From positions 19,034,381 through 19,098,380 of the forward strand of contig CM020620.1 of assembly GCA_009829735.1 (NCBI GenBank): DNA of 64,000 bases, given 5' to 3'. This DNA comes from Pyropia yezoensis. Taxonomy: Eukaryota > Rhodophyta > Bangiophyceae > Bangiales > Bangiaceae. The notes under the pieces were generated by a model. It made no database searches and was not told where the DNA came from. It worked only from the letters and a program-made list of their open reading frames with translations. Positions 56,443 through 64,000 of this stretch are shown here, piece by piece (position 1 is the stretch's first letter; the number at the start of each line of letters is the position of its first letter). The translations under genes and the position numbers were made by a program.

Positions 56443-56501
56443 TACTGTACACACATGTTGTACTGTATTTCTGCTTGTACTGTGCAGTACATATAGTACA
56501 G
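56443..56501. repeat. cluster of GTACTGT/ACAGTAC words
   Basis: Within 59 bases: ACTGTACAC, TGTACTGTA, the perfect palindrome GTACTG-TG-CAGTAC (56477-56490) and AGTACAGT. It lies about 500 bp upstream of the propeller gene. Confidence 0.7.
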
Positions 56502-56999
56502 TCGACAGTCACGAGAGGGCCACTCGACAGATGACGAGGTTGGGCACGAGGCACATTGGGGTCATTCCTGCGCAGCGGCACAGCGGTGCAGCGTCTAGAC
56601 CAATGTCTGTGACGAGGCTATCGAGACAGCCTCGACGCAGGGGCAGCTCGCCACCCCCTCCCCCTCCGCCCTCCCCGCGCCTCCCACCCGGTGCTCCCTC
56701 ACGGCGTACCCTGGGGTACCCGTGAGGGTGGGGAAGAGGCATCGTCTCTGCTGCGCCTGGTCGTCGCCGCGGCACCAACCTCCCTGGCCGACCCGTGCGC
56801 TTTCCACCATCTTCTTCCCTCTTCCAGTGGCAAACTGATTTGCATGTTGATAGGCCCTCCCAACGTCCCGACGTCCGCCCGCCCGCGTGGTTCCTCACAG
56901 TTCAGCCGGCCTCGTCCCTCCACCCTTCCCCCCCGCTCCCTCCAACCACCCCCTCCCCATCCCTCCCCGCCGTCGCCGCCTGACTTGCCCATCTGCAAC

Positions 57000-58428
57000 A
57001 TGCGCCGCCGCCGGTGCGCCCCCCCCCTGCGTCTCGTCCTTGCCGCAGCGCTGGTCGCCCTGGCGGCGGCCGGCCGTGCCCGCCGCCACCGTGCCACCCC
57101 CCTGTGGGGGGTGGCGGCGGCGCTGCCGTCCCGCCGCCCGCCCGGCGCCGACGGGTCCCCCCCCCCCGCCGGCTGGTCACGGCCCCCCCGCCTGGCCACC
57201 CGCCCTGACGGCACGTACGGCACCCCCACCCGGCGGCTGACGGACAGCGCCGCCACCAACGAGTTCACGCCCATCCTGCGGGCAGGCCTGCAGGTCGAGC
57301 ACAGTGGCGGGGGGTGGGTGCTGCTCGACACACCGGCGGAGGCCGCCCGCGACAAGGCCTTTGGCGTTTTCCAAAGGGCGGACGGGCGGCCGCGGGAGCC
57401 GCGCCTCGATCCGCGCGGCGCGGCGCCCCACTGGGCCGCCGCGGGGGGACCCCCAGCGGTGGCGTTCTTTGTGGGGGACCTCTCTGCTGGCTCGTCGGAA
57501 TCCCTTGAGCTCCGTACCGTTGACGTGGCGTCGGGGGCGGTGGCCGGCCTGGCGCGCCCCACCTCGACCGTCATTGATGGGTTCTCCAAACCGGTGGGTG
57601 GGGTGGGGCTGGCCCTCTTCTCCACCCACCGCAACGCCTACCTCCGCCACTGGTTCGGCACCTACCCGAGCCGGAATGGCCGGCGGTACGCCTGGTGGAC
57701 GGACCAGGGCCCCACTACAAACACGGGTGGGGTGGCGGTCATGGATCTGGGCCCCGCCCCGCCCACCCTGCTGGGCACCCTCCTTGCCTGGCCACCCAGC
57801 AGGGGACGCATCCTCGGCGCCCGCATCACCCCCAGCGGCGGGGCGGTGCTGGTGCACTTTCAAGCCGCCGGCGTGTTTGTCTACGACACGGCCCTGACGA
57901 CCGGGCGGCGTGTCATGGCCACCCGCCTGCTGGACGACGACGCGGCCGACGTGATGGTGGCGGCAGGCAGCGGCCACGACACGCTGGTGGCCATCAATGA
58001 CGAGGAGGGCACAGAGGATGGGGGGTGGGTGGTGGCTGTGGACCTGGTCACCCTCGGGCGGGCGCCCCTCTTTCCCCTTCCTCGGGACGGGGGTGCCCGC
58101 GGCGGCCGCCCGCGGGTGACCGTGTCGGGCCAGGCGTACAACCGCCCCGGCTGGGTGGTGCTGTCTGCCGACCCGTGCGACGCGGGCGCCGACGGGGACT
58201 GGCTGTGTGGCAAGGTGGTGGCGATGGAGGTGGCCTCCCGCCGGGTGGTGCCGCTGGCACACACCCACGCGTGTGGGGCGAGGCGGGAGAACCCGGGGGC
58301 GGCGGCGAGCCCCAATGTGGACCTCAGCCGCGTCTACTTTGCTTCCGCCTCGGGGCGGTGCCGGGGGGAGATGGAGCTGTTTGAGCTCACCACCGCGGGC
58401 CGGCTGGGCACGACGCCTGGGGGGGGGG

Positions 58429-58459
<31 letters not shown>

Positions 58460-58565
58460 GCCGCCGCCACCGCCGCCGCCGGCAGGCCGGCCGCCGGGCG
58501 AGCGCACGGCTGGCGGCAGGGGATCCGTGCCTACCCAGGATCTGAACGTGGGAATTGCCATCTAG
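57000..58565 (+). CDS. secreted beta-propeller-like protein
   Basis: 521 residues. MRRRRCAPPLRLVLAAALVA followed by LAAAGRA is a clear signal peptide. The mature part alternates short beta-type stretches with blade-like motifs: ATNEFTPILRAGLQVEHSGG, SESLELRTVDVASGAV, YAWWTDQG, ILGARITPSGGAVLVHF, GVFVYDTALTTGR and ASPNVDLSRVYFASASG. The last is the classic propeller sequence in which a Ser/Pro strand precedes YFASA. Four cysteines lie in the last third. I infer an extracellular or cell-wall propeller, possibly polysaccharide-linked, since similar repeats occur in secreted lyases; no catalytic set is identifiable. The C-terminus has a CCG-encoded Pro run (58434-58480) and ends DLNVGIAI. The frame is intact. 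Confidence 0.6.
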
Positions 58566-59150
58566 ATAGCAAGGGGTGGGGAGGGCGGGACCTCGGTGCG
58601 GCGACGCGCGCGACCCACCGTATGGTCTGCTGGCGGCGGCGCCCCCACCGGATGGCCTGCCGGCCGCAGCGTGTGTGGCCTTTGCGAATGCGGACGCGTA
58701 GAGGCAAAGACGCTTCGCCAACAACTTGCTTTCACAATATGACACGCCGTGCGTGGCCCACCACCACCACCACAAGCACTACAAACAGCCACCATGACCA
58801 TCACTGCTCCCCATCGAATGGACACGGCACGGGGAGCGGAAAGCAACGGCAGCGAGCGGGCGTGTGCGGCTGTGGACGACAATATTTCTTTGGCTACAGC
58901 TCTACAGTATGAAAAACCCTTTTCTTCCGCTGTGGCTCACCAGAAGAAAATTAACCACAAAAAACAAGCACTGGGGGCTGCCGCCGCCGCACCAGAGACC
59001 ACCGGCGAGGGAGGAGAGGGAAAAAGCAGGCAGCCGTCAGGGTCGCGACGAGAAAAGGAGGAGAAGCGGGGAGAGGGGGGGGGGGAGGGGAGAGGGCGAG
59101 GGCGGGGCGGAACGCAGACCGCTGCCACCCCCGCCCCTCGAGCCGCCGCT
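58566..59150. other. convergent spacer
   Basis: 3' flanks of the propeller (+) and thioredoxin (-) genes. TACAGTATG occurs at about 58905; purine runs lie at 59000-59110. No gene. Confidence 0.5.
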
Positions 59151-60327
59151 CTACTTGGCGCCCGCACCCGCCGGCGCCGTCGCAGGCGCCGCCGTCGCGG
59201 GCGCCCCCGCCGCCGGCGCGGCCGCGGCGGCCTTCTTGCTCGCCGCCATGTGCGCGTCGAGGTGCTTCTTGATCATGTCCTGGCGGGCGCCGACCACCTC
59301 GGCCACCTTCTTGCCGCCCATGTAGTAGTGGAAAGTGGGCATGGCCGACACACTGCACTGGGCGGCGAGCGTGTTGAGGCGGTCCACGTCCACCTTCAGG
59401 AAACGCACCCCGGCTTCCACCACGTCGGGCTGCTTGGACAGGTTCTCCAGGTAGGGGGCAATCTGGGACCGACGAAAAAAGACGGTGGGTGGGGGTTCAT
59501 CGGCACCCCAGCAAGTAGGGGATGAGAGAAGCGGAGCCGAAAGACACAAATGGGAGTCGCGGGCGAAGCGTTCACACACCACCACGAAAAAACAACAACA
59601 ATGGAACAAGGCGGCGGCGATAGCATCACCAGGGAGGCAATCAAACAGGGCGAACACGGTGAGAAACGGAACCAGACAGCGGGGAGGCATCGCACCCATC
59701 ATCACACGCACAACCGCGCACGGAGGAAAACTTGCGATGACCGCCCGACGACAGCAAAAAGGAAAAAACGAAACGGGACACGATCGAACCGCGAGCACCA
59801 AACGTACCGCCCGGCAAGGTCCGCACCAGGTGGCGAAAAAGTCAACAACGACCTGTGAACAAAGAGCAGTCGACCAACAGGCACGACAGCACCCCCCCCC
59901 CACGGATCCACCCAGACCCAGCCACGAGCATGTAGCAAGGACAAAAATCAGACCACTCCACCGCCCGTCTCGCGTCGTGTCAGCAGCGTGTCCGTGTCGA
60001 GGCCCAAAAACGGGGGGCAGGAGACACCCGATGTCACCCGGTACTGACCGCCCCCACCACCCCCGCCAAACTCGTCGGGACGATGACCAAAACTATCAGA
60101 CGGCAGCAGACAGCAGTTCCAGCAGGCTCATGAAAGGAAGGACCACCCGAGCAGCTCCCGTAAACGGCATGCAGGCCGCAGGAGAACATGCCCAGCAGAG
60201 GAGCAGCCCCAACACCAGGCATGCAGGCACCCATTCCCCCCACCCCTCGAAAAACACAACGTACCAGCGTCGGCCCCGCAATGGCGGCAGCAAACTCAGC
60301 CTCCGTGTTGACCACAATGACACCCAT
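59151..60327 (-). CDS. thioredoxin, three exons
   Basis: Disulfide reductase of the thioredoxin h-like group. Exon 1 is 60265-60327 (MGVIVVNTEAEFAAAIAGPT plus L), exon 2 is 59808-59852 (VVVDFFATWCGPCRA with the redox CGPC), and exon 3 is 59151-59462 (IAPYLENLSKQPDVVEAGVR, LKVDVDRLNTLAAQC, VSAMPTFHYYMGGKKV with the cis-Pro). Both introns are phase 0, begin GTACGTT and end in CAG; they are 412 and 345 bp. The product has 139 residues: a normal thioredoxin of about 105 plus a Lys/Ala/Pro-rich tail (MAASKKAAAAAPAAG) ending GAGAK. No transit peptide is present, so it is probably cytosolic. The intron in the redox-site exon strongly supports a nuclear eukaryotic gene. Confidence 0.93.
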
Positions 60328-61841
60328 GATGGTAGACGGGAGCGGCAGCAAGAGGGAAAGATGGGGCAAGCGCGAAGGTGGCGGCAAGAGCTGAGGGGGA
60401 TGGAAGCCCGGCGTCAAAGGTGGCAGCGTCGGCAACAAGGTGAGGGAATAAAACGACAAGGGGGACGGCAACGTGCAGGTTAACAAGACTGGTCGGGAGG
60501 GGTACGGCCGAACGGTGCTGGCGCCGGCACTACAAGTCAAGGCTAGGGTGCCGCGCGCACATGCTCTGATCGTACCAGAGCCGGAGAAATCGTCGAAACA
60601 TGCTGATCCTGGTCGACTCAGTCATGTGAAAAGCCAGGTTCCACGTTCGTCCGCTTTCCATCCCTGGCTGGTCATCGTCGAACGTGTCGAAGGTTCAGAA
60701 AAAGGATGGAATGGATGGAACATCTACCATGGAAGGAGGGCAACAAATGGATGGAGTGCATCAACTTCAGGATTGAAAGGGAACCTTTCTCGAGCTATTG
60801 TTTACTTTCTCGCGCTGTGGGTTTTCTTTCGTGCGTCGTCACATGTCAAGAGAATCGCGCGCCTGATGTACGACTCTACCCTCTTCGTCTCTGGTAGGTT
60901 GACGGCCGCCTGACCGACAGGTGGCCAGTCCCAGGCACCACCCGCCTGGCATCCTCAGGCTCTACCGAGGGGAAGGCAGGACACTCCCTCATCCCCGTGG
61001 CTACGTGCCTACCCCCCCCTACGGGACACCTATGACTAACCGGCCTGTTTGTGTATCCCAGGCGTGCGACGAGCGTGACGAGGACATTATGCACGCCGTG
61101 GCGGCGTCGCAAAGAGCGGCGTCGCCACTGGCGGCGTCGCAAGCGCTTTGTGCACCCGTGGCGCCACCCGCACCGCCCGCACGGGCGTCTACCCTCCCCG
61201 AGGAGTTTGGGGGAGGAGCTGGACACTGGCCCACAGGCGTGCCCACCGGGAGAGGTCACCCAGCACCTCCCCTCTCTTGCGATGGGGACGGGGTGGAACC
61301 GCCCCTGCGGCGTGCCGCCACGAGCGGGGACTCCACGCGAACGGTGGGGGGTGGTGGACAGAGGCGGGGTGGGCGGCGACGGGGGCGACCCCGCAGTGGC
61401 GGCGACGGGGGCGACCCCGCAGTGGCGCTGACGGGGACGGCCGAAAGGTTGTTGGCATGCCTGCCACCCTGACCTGCGGTCGCCTCGTCCACCGGGAGAC
61501 TGGCGGCGTCAGTCGGGGTCCGCCAGCGGCGGGGCGATGGCGCCCTCCCCGCCCTCCCCCGTCGCGGCCCCGCAGTCGCAGGGGGCCCCCATAAGAGGGG
61601 GGGCGGGGGGTCCGACATGGGGGGCGTCCTGGCCAAGGCACCCATGTGAGAGAACGACAAGGCACGCGCGCCCGCCCCATCACCCACCCCTCCCCCGACG
61701 GCGGCGCCTGGGGCGACGGCCTTGACCACCCCCCTTCTCCCTTCCTCCACCCTCGAACTTGCCGCGCTCCCCCCCCCTCCACCCCTCCCCCCCTCCCTCC
61801 CCCACTTGCAAGCCCACCGACTGTACCTTGCTCCAGTCTCC
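60328..61841. other. no gene supported
   Basis: A plus frame at 60921-61472 has partly normal composition (RDEDIMHAVAASQRAASPLA) but no domain and ends in repeats. The rest is mixed. Confidence 0.4.
61375..61426. repeat. two perfect tandem copies of a 26-bp unit
   Basis: The unit starts GGCGACGGGGGCGACC and is repeated exactly twice; similar words continue to about 61440. Confidence 0.85.
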
Positions 61842-62168
61842 ATGGCGGGCACCCGCCTCTGCATCCGACCGACGCGGGCGGTGCCCACCGTCTGGCTGCT
61901 GCTGCTGCTCGTCGTCGCCGTCGTTGCCGCGGCGGCGTCGCCCGCGCGGGGCTCGTGGCTCACGGCGGCGCTCGGGGCGGCCAGGCGGGCGGGGGATGAC
62001 GGCGCCGCCGCCGCCCGGCGGCTGGTGCGCGACTACCGACGGCGGGCCGGGCGGACCATTCCGTGCGCGGTCGCGCACCGAGCGTGCAAGCGGTATTGCG
62101 AGGAGCGGCGGTCCCCGCTGCAGTGTATGGTGACCTGCAGGCGGACGGGCAGGGGGGCGTGCGCGTAA
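61842..62168 (+). CDS. small secreted cysteine-rich peptide, alpha-hairpinin-like spacing
   Basis: 108 residues. The N-terminus is basic, then VWLLLLLVVAVVAAAASPAR is a signal peptide core after an unusually long n-region of about 16 residues. The mature part has a basic helical stretch (AALGAARRAGDDGAAAARRL) and six cysteines near the end: IPCAVAHRACKRYCEERR and then LQCMVTCRRTGRGACA. The spacing is C-x6-C-x3-C-x8-C-x3-C-x7-C. The inner CxxxC...CxxxC pair is the alpha-hairpinin layout seen in plant antimicrobial peptides, with an extra outer cysteine pair. It is strongly basic. A secreted, disulfide-stabilised helical peptide is likely; a defence role is only inference. The frame is intact. 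Confidence 0.6.
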   Translation: MAGTRLCIRPTRAVPTVWLLLLLVVAVVAAAASPARGSWLTAALGAARRAGDDGAAAARRLVRDYRRRAGRTIPCAVAHRACKRYCEERRSPLQCMVTCRRTGRGACA

Positions 62169-64000
62169 GAGGGTGAGGTGTTGTGTGGGGGGGCCACCCG
62201 AGCGGGAGGACGATGGGTGGGGGGGGGACAGGGATGGGAGTGCCCTCCGAGTGTTTGTCGTGGGGGGGGGGGAGCGTGGGTGCGGCGCCCTCTTCTCCCT
62301 CTGCCGAGGATGACAGGTTTGTAGTGCAGTGTCCATAGCCATAGTTTTCTTTTCCATAGTCATCGCCAATGGTCGCTATGAGCGGATGGACGGGTCCATG
62401 CGCCGCACTCCCGCCCGTGCCCAGTGGGTGGCACGCTGCCGCGGTCCCCGTGCGAGAGGCCACTTACCCTGAAGAGACGCTCCCGGGTCACCCCCCATCG
62501 ACGCTCTGCCAACAGCTCGCGTGAGTTCCCCACCGCCGTCCACGACAAGCGCGTCGTACCTTCCGGCTGGCCCTCTCCGGGCCACCCAGCAGGGACAGAG
62601 GGCCGGTGCAACCGCTGGTGGGGTTGTCGAGGGGCACTTTCGACGCACGCCCCTCTGCGTGCACCCTCTTCTCTCCCAATCTACAGGCGTCCGTCGTCTT
62701 GGACGGGCACCGACTGCACTGCACGCACGCGGTCGGCGGCGCCGCAAACCAGTCTGACCAGGCCGCACAGGGGACTACATACTGCACGCCGCCACTGTCT
62801 CTGTCCTTGTTTGCCCTCCCTACTCACGACGTCCGTTAGGCTCGATTGACAACACTCCCGCTGGCGTTGGGGCGGCGCCGGCGCCGACGCCGAGCGCTCC
62901 CCCACTGCGATTTGCAACGGCAAAGACTCCGGCATCCTGCCGCTTTGCACGCATGACCCCGTGGGGTTGCAGGTGGCGTCCACGGGCGCCGCCCAAGAAC
63001 AGGCGCCCCCCACTCGTGCAAGCTGAACCATACCAATGCTGTACGGGCGTCCACCCGTGGGGGAGGCATGCCTGCCCAAAACGCGCCCAGCGGGAATGGG
63101 CGGGCGGGGGGCGGGGCGGTCCATGCGGGCTCCTCCAGGCCGGCGCTGTCCGCATCGTTGAGGGAAGCAGCAAGGACCCCCCACCCCCCCTCCCCCCCCC
63201 GCCCCCTCCGCCATGAGCGGGCGCCGCCCCACCCACACCACAACCACACCACGCCACCCACCCACGCGCCGGTCCACCACACAGACCATCTATTGAACCT
63301 CTCGCTGGGGAACCCCGCCCTCCACTCCTCCCCCCAATGTATCTACCCACGGTGCACGCCTCTGGGGGCGCGTGACGTGACCACGCCGGGCCCGCCGCCT
63401 GCGCCTTGCCGCCCCCCTCCCCCCTCCCCCCCCGGTCCTACATCATTGTGATGGGGCATGATTCCCCCACCGCGCCCCGCTCGTGCCAGCAAGTCGCCGG
63501 CGGTCTACGTCAGCGGCCTCGTCTCTCCCTTTTGCCACCATCAAAACCCCTGCCCGTCGCACAGTTGCCACCACACGAACTCCCGTGGCAACTCTCACGG
63601 CGGGCGGCCCCCGCCACGCCTCTTCCCAGAGTCCCGCCCCCCTCCCCCCTCCCCCCCTCTTCCTCGTTTTTCCCGCACTCCCACACCTTTTCGTCGAACG
63701 CCGCCGCTGGACGGTTCGCACCGTGGTGACCAACCGACCGTCATTGTGCCCCGACACAGCACCCCGCCGCCGCGGGGCGGCCTCGTCGCGGGCCGACAGC
63801 CGCGCCGCGCCCCCCAACAGCCGCCGGCCGCCGACCTGGTGCGGCACACGGGGTGGTGCGTGTGTGTGCGTGCGTGTGGCCCGCAAACAGCAGGTCCCTC
63901 ACGTGGGGCGGTGCCCACACACACACAGGGGTGGCGGGGACCCCCGCATCCCTTCCCTTGGGGAAGGGTCTCGCGAGGGCGGTGATATGCAGGTGGGTTG
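62169..64000. other. no gene supported
   Basis: GC-rich with pyrimidine runs near 63180-63440 and 63640-63670. Overlapping Arg/Pro/Thr-rich frames on both strands show no domain; a gene could continue past the window edge unseen. Confidence 0.4.

Larger units (their letters stand above)
54435..56999. other. intergenic, between two divergently read genes
   Basis: Would contain the promoters of the one-helix protein (-) and the secreted propeller protein (+). Frames are short and motif-free. It includes a cluster of GTAC palindromes at 55585 and 56443-56500. Confidence 0.5.

Overview
The window looks like nuclear DNA of a very GC-rich photosynthetic eukaryote. Reasons: eukaryote-only families (a Qb+Qc SNARE, a bZIP factor, a WDR33/FY-type WD repeat), a one-helix light-harvesting-like protein with a plastid-type leader, GT..AG introns in a thioredoxin gene, and eukaryotic transposons (chromodomain Ty3/gypsy, Ty1/copia, PIF/Harbinger). 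Together with Ala/Gly/Pro-swollen proteins and long G or C runs, this suggests an alga. A bangiophyte red alga such as Porphyra/Pyropia is my best guess, but that is inference. Many host genes change reading frame at long G or C runs. This could be a homopolymer-length error or real slippage, and frames there should be treated with care.

Layout. 0.6-6.0 kb: two minus-strand host genes, a SNAP-25-like SNARE and a PH-domain protein fused to a kinase-like domain that lacks key catalytic residues. 6.0-9.5 kb: a desert of G/C runs, minisatellites and palindromes with no gene I can support. 9.5-10.6 kb: a 1.06-kb non-autonomous DNA transposon with about 27-bp terminal inverted repeats flanked by TA. 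11.3-12.5 kb: a broken gene of unknown family cut by an LTR element. 12.5-23.3 kb: a 10.7-kb chromovirus on the minus strand, with LTRs about 94% identical by hand count. Its gag-pol carries five in-frame stops, and two adjacent stop-free ORFs (247 and 540 codons) lie on the opposite strand between the integrase and the 3' LTR. 23.7-31.1 kb: a nested mobile-element zone bounded by inverted 468-bp repeats. It holds a copia gag-integrase truncated by one repeat, a stray reverse transcriptase piece, and a Harbinger transposase fused in frame to a Gly-rich and acidic tail.

31.6-45.2 kb: host genes again. These are a bZIP-like factor (+), an Ala-rich membrane protein (-), an oligopeptidase of family S9A (-), and exon-like pieces of an unrecognised helical protein (-). 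46.7-54.4 kb: a small Pro/Ala-rich ORF, a small membrane protein, an archaeal-type phosphoglycerate mutase, a run of four hairpins, a WDR33/FY fragment, a two-exon membrane protein and the one-helix protein. 57.0-62.2 kb: a secreted beta-propeller-like protein, a three-exon thioredoxin and a small secreted cysteine-rich peptide. 62.2-64 kb shows nothing I can support.

The host genes do not form an evident pathway; they look like ordinary scattered nuclear genes. The most unusual part is the mobile-element block. Five element or element-like reading frames (about 3,900 codons) carry fifteen in-frame stops but no visible indel frameshift, and the chromovirus carries an intact antisense gene pair.
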